A stretch of DNA of 8,627 nt, taken from NCBI GenBank assembly GCA_030152105.1, contig JASLIH010000183.1, positions 1-8,627 on the forward strand, read 5' to 3'. This DNA is from Actinomycetes bacterium (GTDB lineage Bacteria > Actinomycetota > CALGFH01). A program made the position numbers and the translations under genes. The notes below the pieces were generated by a model, which worked only from the letters and a program-made list of their open reading frames with translations, ran no database searches and was not told the origin of the DNA. Of the stretch, positions 1 to 5,397 are shown one piece after another; the first letter of the stretch is position 1; each line of letters begins with the position of its first letter.

Positions 1-146
1 CGGGCCACCTCGGCGTAGCCCGGGGGGGCGTCGTCGGGGTCGAGGCGGGCGGAGAGAAGCCGCTCGGCGGTGTCGGCGTCGAGCGGGACGATCGCTTGGA
101 AGGGTTCGTCCGGCATCTCAGCCGAGAACACGCCATCGCTCTCCAT
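1..146 (-). CDS. Partial hypothetical protein downstream of the sigma factor, N-terminus only
   Basis: The first 48 codons of a minus-strand gene run off the left edge. Reading starts at ATG 146-144, with a GGAGGG about 12 nt upstream; a second in-frame ATG at 116-114 (MPDEPFQAIVPL...) is an alternative. The visible part is acidic and reads through ADTAERLLSARL to the motif DPDDAPPGYAEVA. I recall that motif from small actinobacterial proteins encoded next to ECF sigma factors, often treated as anti-sigma-like, but the domain that would prove this lies outside the window. It follows the sigma gene on the same strand after 127 bp, so co-transcription is plausible. A run of seven Gs (22-28) falls inside the conserved motif and the frame stays open through it. 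Gene reality is fairly sure; function is a guess from context. Confidence 0.6.
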   Translation of the reverse strand, partial: MESDGVFSAEMPDEPFQAIVPLDADTAERLLSARLDPDDAPPGYAEVA

Positions 147-273
147 CCCGTTACACCACCCTCCGCACCGTCGTCCTACCGGTCTCCCGATCCCCTCGCC
201 AAGCCCTCTCCCCCACCACCGCCTCAGCACTCCACCCCCCGACCCACCGCCCCCTCCTCGCACGCACACCCGC
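147..273 (-). other. G-rich intergenic leader between the sigma gene and its downstream neighbour
   Basis: This 127-bp gap is strongly strand-biased: the minus (transcript) strand is purine- and G-rich. At 186-214 it carries four G-tracts of 3, 4, 3 and 5 Gs separated by 3, 8 and 3 nt (read on the minus strand), a near-canonical G-quadruplex pattern. I found no convincing promoter, terminator hairpin or reading frame in it. Confidence 0.35.
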
Positions 274-849
274 TCACCCGCGGCCTCTGACCGGGCCCTG
301 GACCCTCGGCTCCTCGGTGAGTTGCTGGGCGAGGCGGCGGAGGGCCCGGTGGGTGAGGACTCGGACGTTGCCGGGGCGTTTGCCGGTGATGGCGGCGACC
401 TCGGCGACGTCGAGGCCGGCGACGACGCGGAGGAGGACGACCTCGGCCTGGTCGGGGGGGAGGGTGGCGATCTGGGCGACGGCGGCCTGGCTGGAGATGG
501 CGTCGACGGCGGTGCCGGCGGGGTCGTCGGAGGCTGGGAGGTTGGTGAGGGCGTCGAGGGGGACGAGCTCGTCGTGGTGGCGGGTGGTGCGTCGCCAGCG
601 GTCCACGGCGCGGTGGCGGGCGACGGTGAAGACCCAGGCGCGGAAGGCGCGCTCGTCGCCGGAGAAGGAGTCGAGGGCCCTGACGACCCGGAGCCAGGTC
701 TCGGACGCCAGGTCCTCGCCCGCACTTGGGGCGAAGGCGTTGAGGTAGCGCAGGAGGGCTGGCTGGAGGTCGCGCCACAGGGCGCCGAAGGCCTGCTCGT
801 CGCCGTTGGTGGCGGCGGCCAGCAGCGCCGGGAAGGAGGGGCCGATCAT
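274..849 (-). CDS. ECF-type (group 4) RNA polymerase sigma factor
   Basis: A 191-residue sigma-70 family protein with only regions 2 and 4, the layout of extracytoplasmic-function sigma factors. Region 2 spans about residues 17-88, including EDLASETWLRVVRAL (45-59, the 2.2 helix that contacts core polymerase) and FRAWVFTVARHRAVDRWRR (69-87, the -10 recognition helix). A linker of about 30 residues leads to region 4 (121-177), with the helix-turn-helix at 146-173 (DVAEVAAITGKRPGNVRVLTHRAL) that would read the -35 element. The start at ATG 849 is chosen because the sigma homology begins just after it. A TTG at 888 would add 13 unlikely residues. Neither start has a clear Shine-Dalgarno sequence, so the message may be leaderless. 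It is divergent from the receiver gene and followed by a possible regulator partner. The stimulus and regulon are not visible. Confidence 0.88.
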   Translation of the reverse strand: MIGPSFPALLAAATNGDEQAFGALWRDLQPALLRYLNAFAPSAGEDLASETWLRVVRALDSFSGDERAFRAWVFTVARHRAVDRWRRTTRHHDELVPLDALTNLPASDDPAGTAVDAISSQAAVAQIATLPPDQAEVVLLRVVAGLDVAEVAAITGKRPGNVRVLTHRALRRLAQQLTEEPRVQGPVRGRG

Positions 850-872
850 GGAACGATCACGCTGCCCGTTCC
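850..872. repeat. Inverted repeat GGAACG-N11-CGTTCC abutting the sigma start
   Basis: Perfect 6-bp arms at 850-855 and 867-872 lie immediately upstream of the sigma ATG. Both arms read GGAAC outward, which resembles an ECF -35 element, and CGTT, which resembles an ECF -10. The spacing (12 nt between GGAAC and CGTT) is shorter than the usual 16-17 nt. It could be an operator or a small 5' hairpin affecting sigma expression; this is inference only. Confidence 0.35.
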
Positions 873-979
873 CGCCAGGTAGTGTCAACCGGAGCGGTTC
901 TGCCCGCTCGGTGCAGCTCGTCCGCTCCGGGTGGGATCATGCCCCGCGCGACGAGCGACCGTACTGGCGGGCGCGACGG

Positions 980-985
980 AAGGAG
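980..985 (+). promoter_or_regulatory. Ribosome binding site AAGGAG that decides the receiver gene start
   Basis: AAGGAG is a near-perfect Shine-Dalgarno sequence. It sits 5 nt before CTG 991 and 17 nt before the first in-frame GTG (1003). The normal spacing favours the CTG as the initiation codon. Confidence 0.55.
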
Positions 986-990
986 CGACA

Positions 991-1362
991 CTGACCGGGA
1001 CCGTGCTGGTGGCCGACGACGACGCCGACATCGTCCGCTTCGTCGAGGTCAACCTCCGCCTCGAGGGCTTTCAGGTGGTGACGGCCCGCGACGGGCAGGA
1101 GGCGCTCACCAAGGCGCTCGACCTCCAACCCGACGTCGTCCTCCTGGACGTGCTGATGCCCCACATCGACGGCTACACCGTGTGCGCGCGGCTGCGGGCC
1201 GACCAGCGCGGCGCGGCCATCCCGGTGATCCTGCTGACGGCCAACTTCATCACCGCCGACCAGGAGGTGGCCCGCCAGGCCGGGGCCGACGACTTCGTGG
1301 TCAAGCCGTTCGACCCCTACGAGCTGATGGCACGGGTCAAGGCGCTGATCCCGGCTCGGTGA
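991..1362 (+). CDS. Stand-alone CheY-like response regulator receiver protein
   Basis: A single receiver (REC) domain of 123 residues with no output domain. All phosphorylation-site residues are visible: the acidic pair in VLVADDDADI (D9/D10), the phospho-acceptor D53 in VVLLDVLMP, T83 in ILLTAN and K105 in VVKPFDPYE. Proteins of this type are phosphorylated by a histidine kinase and act through protein partners. No kinase lies in the window. The start is uncertain: CTG 991 has an ideal AAGGAG upstream, GTG 1003 is too far from it and would give a 119-residue protein, and GTG 931 would add 20 unrelated residues. The gene diverges from the sigma factor, and its last 26 bp overlap the end of the convergent acyl-CoA ligase gene. 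Confidence 0.88.
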   Translation: MTGTVLVADDDADIVRFVEVNLRLEGFQVVTARDGQEALTKALDLQPDVVLLDVLMPHIDGYTVCARLRADQRGAAIPVILLTANFITADQEVARQAGADDFVVKPFDPYELMARVKALIPAR

Positions 1363-3019
1363 GGGCACGGCGGAGCACCTTGCCCACCATGGTCTTGGGC
1401 AGCTCCCGACGGAACTCGACGGTGGCCGGCACCTTGTAGGGGGCCAGGCGCTCGCGGCAGAACGCCCGCAGCTCCTCGGCGGTGGCCTGCCGGCCCTCGG
1501 CCAGCACCACCCAGGCCCTGGCCACCTCGCCCTTGGCCTCGTCGGGCACGCCGGCCACGCCGACCTCGGCCACCGCCGGGTGGGCCGCCAGCACCTCCTC
1601 GATCTCGCGCGGCCACACCTGGTAGCCGTGGGTCTTGATGAGGTCCTTCATGCGGTCGACGATGAACAGGTAGCCGTCGTCGTCCAGGTAGCCGAGGTCG
1701 CTTGTGTGCAGCCAGCGCTCGCCGTCATGGGTCCTGATGGTGGCGGCGGTCTCCTCCGGGTCGTCCCAGTAGCCGGCCATCAGCTGCGGGGCCCGGATCA
1801 GGATCTCGCCGACCTCGCCGGCGGGCAGGGCGGCGCCGCCCTCGGTGTCGACGACGCGCATCTCCACGTCGGGCAGCGGCATCCCCACCGAGCCGATCTT
1901 GTTGGGGCCCTCCACCGGGTTGACGGCGCAGGCCAGCATGGCCTCGGTCAGCGAGTAGCCCTCGACGATGCGGCCGCCGGTCAGCTCCTCGAAGCGCCGC
2001 TTGGTCTCGGCCAGCAGCGGCGCCGCCCCCGAGAAGCAGACCTTGACCGAGCTGAAGTCGACCTTGCCAGCCCGCACCCTCGGGTGGTGCAGCAGGGCGT
2101 TGAACAGTGTGGGCACGCCGCTGAAGGCGGTTGGGCGGGTCTTGGCGATGGTGTCGAGCAGGTCGTCCAGGTCCCGCGGGTTGGGGACCAGGGCCAGGGG
2201 GTTGTGGTTGCGCAGGGCGACACTCTGGATGCCGATGTTGGCGAAGGAGTGGAACAGGGGCAGGGCAGCCATCAGGACGTCGTCCCACGGGGCGGTCCCG
2301 GCCTGGAGCCAGGTCCCGAGCTGGCGGCCGGTGGTGGTGTAGTGACGGTGGAGGCCGACCACCCCTTTGGGCGTGCCGGTGGTGCCGCCGCTCATCAGGA
2401 TCACCGCCGGGTCGTCCGGCCCCATCCGCGTCGGCGGCCGGGGCGCACCCTGGTGGTGGTCCAGGAGGTCGCCCAGCCACAGGTCGCCCTCGGCAAGGGT
2501 CACCCGGTGGCCGTCCTTGCGCTCCTTGGCCAGGGTGAACAGCACCCGCAGGAGCGGCGGCAGGTACGCCTTGATGCTGGTGGCGACCACCCACTGCAGC
2601 GCGGTGCGCGGCTGGAGGGCCTTGACCCGGCCGTAGAAGGGGGTCAGGACCACGATGGTCTCGGCCCCGGTCCGTCCGAGCGCGCCCGCCAGCTCCTGCT
2701 CGGTGTAGATCGGGTTCAGCGGGACCAGGATCGCCCCCGCCTTCCAGGCACCCAGCTCGCAGATGAGGAACTGGGGGCAGTTGGGCAGCAGCAGGGCCAC
2801 CCGGTCGCCCCTGGCCACCCCGAGCTCGGCCAGGGCGACCGCGAACGCGTCGCTGAGCCGGTCGAGCTGGCCGTAGGTGACGGTGCGCCCCTTGAACAGC
2901 AGGGCCGGGGCGCCGGGGCGCTCGGCCACCGCCTCGGCCACGTCGTCGAGCAGGGTCCGCTCCGGGTAGGGCGCGAGGGTCTCGGGAATGCCCTGGTCGT
3001 AGTGCCGCAGCCACCGCAT
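1337..3019 (-). CDS. AMP-forming acyl-CoA ligase (long-chain fatty acid-CoA ligase, FadD-like)
   Basis: A complete 560-residue ANL-superfamily enzyme. It should activate a carboxylic acid with ATP to an acyl-adenylate and transfer the acyl group to CoA in the cytoplasm. The ATP-binding P-loop is MSGGTTGTPKGV (209-220). The adenylate-binding motif is EGYSLTEA (353-360). The ribose-binding Asp is D441 in HTSDLGYLDDDG, with the hinge region at R456-K458 (VDRMKDLIKTHGYQVWPREIEEV). The C-terminal catalytic lysine is K547 in LPKTMVGKVLRR. Length and motif order match fatty acyl-CoA ligases; substrate length cannot be read from sequence. The first base of the GGTT P-loop core is normal for the family, and no key residue is missing. 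The start ATG has only a weak ribosome binding site. It lies 20 bp downstream of the lipoprotein gene, so it may be read from that transcript. Confidence 0.92.
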   Translation of the reverse strand: MRWLRHYDQGIPETLAPYPERTLLDDVAEAVAERPGAPALLFKGRTVTYGQLDRLSDAFAVALAELGVARGDRVALLLPNCPQFLICELGAWKAGAILVPLNPIYTEQELAGALGRTGAETIVVLTPFYGRVKALQPRTALQWVVATSIKAYLPPLLRVLFTLAKERKDGHRVTLAEGDLWLGDLLDHHQGAPRPPTRMGPDDPAVILMSGGTTGTPKGVVGLHRHYTTTGRQLGTWLQAGTAPWDDVLMAALPLFHSFANIGIQSVALRNHNPLALVPNPRDLDDLLDTIAKTRPTAFSGVPTLFNALLHHPRVRAGKVDFSSVKVCFSGAAPLLAETKRRFEELTGGRIVEGYSLTEAMLACAVNPVEGPNKIGSVGMPLPDVEMRVVDTEGGAALPAGEVGEILIRAPQLMAGYWDDPEETAATIRTHDGERWLHTSDLGYLDDDGYLFIVDRMKDLIKTHGYQVWPREIEEVLAAHPAVAEVGVAGVPDEAKGEVARAWVVLAEGRQATAEELRAFCRERLAPYKVPATVEFRRELPKTMVGKVLRRALTEPGSAP

Positions 3020-3039
3020 GCCGTGAGCCTATCAACGGC

Positions 3040-3687
3040 TCAGGTCCCGACGGCCGCCTCGAGGTTCTGGGCCACCGGCAGGTAGAACCCGCCGTCGGCC
3101 AGGGACTTGGCCAGCAGCTCGGTCATGGCCTCGGGGTTGAGGGGCCTGGCGAACAGGAAGCCCTGGCCGTCCTGGCAGCCGAGGCTGGCCAGGTGGGCCG
3201 CCTGCTCGGCCTGCTCGATCCCCTCGGCCACGGTGTGGAGCAGCATCTGGGAGCTGCGGACGTCGTCGAGCTTGAAGTCGACCTTGTAGTCGTCCAGGGC
3301 GGTCATGCTGACCGTGCTGGCCGAGGAGGGGACGCCGGCCACGGCCAGCAGGTCGGACAGGAGCACACCCTCGAACATCACCCGGCGCTTGAGGAACGGC
3401 TCGGCCGCCTCCACCCGGACCCGGCGCATCTGCTCCAGGCTGGCCAGGTCGAGCTCCAGCTTCTTGCCCTTGTTGGCGGTGCCGATGTCGCCGGTCACCG
3501 TCAGGACGACCTCGCCCTGGGGGGCCGAGATCTTCTGCCCCGCGGCCAGGCTGCCGTCGTCGACCACCTGTGGCGTGGAGGCGTTCGGCGTCGACGCCTG
3601 CGTCCCAGCCTCGTCCTTGCCACCGCAGGCGGCCACCGCCAGCGCCGTCACCAGGGCCACCACGACCAGCCGAAGACTCCGTCCCAC
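3040..3687 (-). CDS. Chimeric lipoprotein: SUOX-like domain joined to an EAL-domain C-terminal tail
   Basis: A 215-residue protein. Start GTG 3687 has GGGAGG 6 nt upstream, and a signal peptide with lipobox VAAC (cysteine 21) follows, so it should be an exported lipoprotein. Residues about 50-147 (GEVVLTVTGDIG..., VMFEGVLLSDLLAVAGV, TALDDYKVDFKLDDV) look like the first half of SUOX-like (oxidoreductase molybdopterin-binding fold) lipoproteins. The usual second half, with its dGKP and GP.R.VYP motifs, is absent. From about residue 150 the sequence instead reads TVAEGIEQAEQAAHLASLGC and QGFLFARPL, the hallmark C-terminal end of EAL cyclic-di-GMP phosphodiesterases. The catalytic ExLxR and metal-binding parts are missing, so no phosphodiesterase activity is expected. 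A signal for export followed by a cytoplasmic-domain fragment is functionally odd. The simplest reading is an in-frame deletion fusing two neighbouring genes, or an assembly join. Both halves are confident; biological function of the product is doubtful. Confidence 0.8.
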   Translation of the reverse strand: MGRSLRLVVVALVTALAVAACGGKDEAGTQASTPNASTPQVVDDGSLAAGQKISAPQGEVVLTVTGDIGTANKGKKLELDLASLEQMRRVRVEAAEPFLKRRVMFEGVLLSDLLAVAGVPSSASTVSMTALDDYKVDFKLDDVRSSQMLLHTVAEGIEQAEQAAHLASLGCQDGQGFLFARPLNPEAMTELLAKSLADGGFYLPVAQNLEAAVGT

Positions 3688-3693
3688 AGCCAC

Positions 3694-3699
3694 CCTCCC
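3694..3699 (-). promoter_or_regulatory. Ribosome binding site GGGAGG of the lipoprotein gene
   Basis: GGGAGG on the minus strand abuts a GTG at 3693 with no spacer, and lies 6 nt before a second GTG at 3687. The spacing selects GTG 3687 as the start. Confidence 0.65.
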
Positions 3700-3704
3700 G
3701 TCGG

Positions 3705-3748
3705 GCTCGCGATCGAACTCCTGTGAGTTGTTTCGGCAGATCGCGAGC
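3705..3748 (-). promoter_or_regulatory. Nested inverted repeat in the lipoprotein leader
   Basis: A perfect 10-bp inverted repeat, GCTCGCGATC at one end and GATCGCGAGC at the other (3705-3714 and 3739-3748), encloses a smaller hairpin of AACTC/GAGTT with a 4-nt loop (3716-3729). It sits about 20 bp after the thioesterase stop and just upstream of the lipoprotein ribosome binding site. No U-tract follows, so it is not a standard intrinsic terminator. It could be an operator or a structured 5' leader. I do not recognise it as a known riboswitch; the conserved bases of the cyclic-di-GMP class I aptamer are not there. Confidence 0.45.
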
Positions 3749-3767
3749 GCGGCTGAGGGACCGCGGT

Positions 3768-4184
3768 TCAGGCGCCGGGCGCCTCGGACAGGTTCTGGAG
3801 CCGGACCTTGGCGTGGGCGATCAGCCGGCCCTGCTCGTCGACGATCTCCACCTGCCACAGCTGGGTGGTGCGCCCGCGGGCCAGCGGGGTCGCCTCGGCG
3901 CGGAGCTCGCCGTGGCGCACCGCCCGCAGGAAGTCGGTGTGGTTGGAGACGCCGACGACCTTGCCCTGGTCCCCGAACCACAGCGACCCGCCGACGCTGG
4001 CCGCGGTCTCGGCCAGGGTGGCGTAGACCCCGCCGTGCACCAGGCCGAAGGGCTGGTGCAGGTCGGGGGTGACCGGGCAGGTCAGCACCACCCGGTCGCC
4101 GGAGGCCTGCTCGATCCGGAGCCCGACGAGCTTGAGGAAGCCGCGCTGGAGCTCGGAGTCGTCCGGGGGGGCTGGGGTGGTCAT
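3768..4184 (-). CDS. PaaI-like hotdog-fold acyl-CoA thioesterase
   Basis: A 138-residue single hotdog domain, the usual size for PaaI/YbgC-type thioesterases that hydrolyse acyl- or aryl-CoA thioesters in the cytoplasm. The signature is HQPFGLVHGGVYATLAETAA (43-62): H50-G51-G52 opens the central helix, and E59 stands at the position of the catalytic acid. NHTDFLRAV (81-89) and the final strand IAHAKVRLQNL (122-132) complete the fold. The start ATG overlaps the stop of the translin-family gene as ATGA, with GGGAG 6 nt upstream, so the two are translationally coupled. The acyl substrate is unknown. The acyl-CoA ligase nearby performs the opposite reaction, but a gene and an 80-bp gap lie between them. 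Confidence 0.88.
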   Translation of the reverse strand: MTTPAPPDDSELQRGFLKLVGLRIEQASGDRVVLTCPVTPDLHQPFGLVHGGVYATLAETAASVGGSLWFGDQGKVVGVSNHTDFLRAVRHGELRAEATPLARGRTTQLWQVEIVDEQGRLIAHAKVRLQNLSEAPGA

Positions 4185-4813
4185 GGGCTGCTCCCGGTCG
4201 GGCCGGGCCGGCGCAGGGCGTCGGCCAGGTCGCGCTGGATCACGGTCAGGGTGAGGTCGCTGCGGGTCCGCTCGATGATCGCCCGGGCCACGTCGGTGGA
4301 GCGGCGCAGGTTGCCGGTGATCGCGTCCGGGTAGTCGAGGTCGGCCAGCAGGGCGTGGATCTCCTCCATGGCCGCGAACAGGGCCGACGCCCGGGCCACG
4401 TCCCCGGCCCTGAGCACGTCCAGCAGGTGGCGGCGGAGCTCGCCGACCGTCTCGGCCAGCCCGTTGAGGTAGGGGGCGTCGCCGACCCCGACGTCGTCGG
4501 GCGACGGCAGCGGATCGCCGGCGACCAGGGCCCTGGTGGCCAGCGCCTCGGCGTACTCCTTCTGGGCGTCCTGGAGGAAGCCGGCGTACAGCACGTCGGG
4601 GTGGGCGGCCAGGACCGAGGAGGCCACCTCGAGCAGCTCCCTTGCCTCGGCCAGCAGCTCGGAGGCCCGCTCCAGCTCGGTCCTGTGGGCGGCCCGGATG
4701 GCGTTGGCCGAGCAGCGCACGGCCTGACGGGCGTTGCGGAGGCCCACCTCGCGAGCCTGGTGCTTGGCGTCCAGGCGGGCCCGCAGGCCCCCGGCGGCCT
4801 CGCCCAGGCTCAT
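4181..4813 (-). CDS. Translin-family protein
   Basis: A 210-residue, mostly helical protein matching the translin/TRAX family along its whole length. Family landmarks are RQAVRCSANAIRAAHR (29-44), YAGFLQDAQKEYAEA (76-90), LPSPDDVGV followed by YLNGLAETVGELRR (102-128), and TDVARAIIERTRSDLT (173-188). Eukaryotic translin and TRAX form octameric RNA/DNA-binding shells, and TRAX supplies the RNase activity of C3PO; archaeal relatives form similar assemblies. E86 and E89 in QKEYAEA align by eye with TRAX catalytic glutamates, and D138 (RAGDV) may match the catalytic aspartate, so RNase activity is possible but is inference. The start ATG 4813 overlaps the stop of the membrane protein gene (ATGA), and its own stop overlaps the thioesterase start. 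No strong ribosome binding site is seen, which fits translational coupling. Family assignment is confident; cellular role is unknown. Confidence 0.88.
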   Translation of the reverse strand: MSLGEAAGGLRARLDAKHQAREVGLRNARQAVRCSANAIRAAHRTELERASELLAEARELLEVASSVLAAHPDVLYAGFLQDAQKEYAEALATRALVAGDPLPSPDDVGVGDAPYLNGLAETVGELRRHLLDVLRAGDVARASALFAAMEEIHALLADLDYPDAITGNLRRSTDVARAIIERTRSDLTLTVIQRDLADALRRPGPTGSSP

Positions 4814-5322
4814 TCGGTGGACAGGGGCACCTGGCCGCCCCAGGACGCCGGGGTGGCCCAGCGGCCCCGGCGGCCCCGCGCCCGCCGTGTGCCGGCGGTC
4901 AGCGCCCGTCGCCGCCGGGCCCGGCGCCAGCCGAGGCCGGCCAGGGTGAGCAGGTAGCCGGCCAGCATGGCGGCGGCCACGGCGGCGGCCAGCCACCAGC
5001 GCCCGCCGAGCACGGCCCAGGCCCGCGACCCGGCCGCCGTGGCCACGACCAGGACCAGCAGGACGCGGCGGCGCCGGGTCGCGGCCCGGCGGGCGGCCAC
5101 CCGCCGGCGGGCCAGGCGGGCGGCGACGACGGCCACCGCCAGCTCCTCGCCGGTGGGCTCGGTGGGGAGGTTGCCGCTGGTCCAGGGGCGGGCGCCGCCG
5201 CTGGACAGCCGCGACCCGCCTTCGGAGGCCTCGGCGGCCAGCTCGGCCCGTCCCCGGCGGGCCAGGGGGACCAGCAGGGCCACCCAGATCACGACCACGA
5301 GCGCGAACACGGCGAGGCTCAC
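4810..5322 (-). CDS. Small arginine-rich membrane protein, candidate GlpR-like partner of MoeA/Glp
   Basis: A 170-residue protein. GTG 5322 is chosen because GAGAGGG lies 7 nt upstream and the first membrane segment begins at once. Predicted segments by eye: TM1 about 3-20 (FALVVVIWVALLVPL), an arginine-rich loop 21-86, TM2 about 87-105 and TM3 about 109-130, then an arginine-rich tail. The positive-inside rule puts the long loop and tail in the cytoplasm. The TM1 end LVPLARRGRAEL, the paired TM2/TM3 and the location close to galU and moeA resemble the Rv0996 type of membrane protein beside galU-moeA1 in mycobacteria and the Glp receptor of corynebacteria. I infer a similar role from topology and gene order; there is no diagnostic motif. 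It is first in a block with the translin and thioesterase genes and has its own candidate promoter. Confidence 0.72.
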   Translation of the reverse strand: MSLAVFALVVVIWVALLVPLARRGRAELAAEASEGGSRLSSGGARPWTSGNLPTEPTGEELAVAVVAARLARRRVAARRAATRRRRVLLVLVVATAAGSRAWAVLGGRWWLAAAVAAAMLAGYLLTLAGLGWRRARRRRALTAGTRRARGRRGRWATPASWGGQVPLSTE

Positions 5323-5329
5323 AGTGTCA

Positions 5330-5337
5330 CCCTCTCT
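5330..5337 (-). promoter_or_regulatory. Ribosome binding site AGAGAGGG of the membrane protein gene
   Basis: The purine tract AGAGAGGG on the minus strand ends 7 nt before GTG 5322. It supports this start over the in-frame TTG at 5388, which has no ribosome binding site and would overlap the promoter. Confidence 0.55.
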
Positions 5338-5359
5338 CGCGGCCGGCAGGGCCCGAGGC

Positions 5360-5388
5360 AACGTAGCACGCCCAAAATGCTCGTTCAA
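5360..5388 (-). promoter_or_regulatory. Sigma-A-type promoter TTGAAC-N17-TACGTT
   Basis: In the 75-bp gap after mog, the minus strand has TTGAAC (5383-5388), a 17-nt spacer that includes the locally AT-rich CATTTTG, and TACGTT (5360-5365). Both hexamers and the spacing fit the housekeeping actinobacterial promoter. It points into the membrane protein-translin-thioesterase block, with transcription expected to begin near 5353. It would let this block be expressed apart from galU-mog. Confidence 0.6.
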
Positions 5389-5397
5389 CGACCTCGG

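Noticed and set aside
22..28. Run of seven Gs as a possible frameshift site
   Set aside because: The frame through it encodes the conserved-looking DPDDAPPGY motif, so the gene appears intact.
850..872. GGAAC and CGTT as a functional ECF promoter for the sigma gene
   Set aside because: The 12-nt spacing is too short for a normal ECF promoter and would put the transcript start inside the coding sequence; kept only as an inverted repeat.
70..882. Long open plus-strand frame of 270 codons opposite the sigma gene
   Set aside because: Its translation is low-complexity Gly/Asp/Val-rich and Pro-rich sequence, antisense to a clear sigma factor; it is a by-product of high GC.
1580..3085. Long open plus-strand frame of 501 codons opposite the acyl-CoA ligase
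   Set aside because: Gly/Gln/Val-rich translation with no domain, fully antisense to a motif-complete enzyme.
3705..3748. Intrinsic terminator or cyclic-di-GMP class I riboswitch
   Set aside because: There is no T-tract after the stem, and the conserved aptamer bases are not present.
3688..3981. N-terminal extension of the lipoprotein frame into the thioesterase gene
   Set aside because: The extra 98 residues are Arg/Pro-rich out-of-frame thioesterase sequence; the GTG 3687 start has a ribosome binding site and begins the signal peptide.
4814..4996. N-terminal extension of the translin frame
   Set aside because: It is Arg/Gly/Pro-rich out-of-frame sequence of the membrane protein gene; translin homology begins after ATG 4813, which overlaps the preceding stop.
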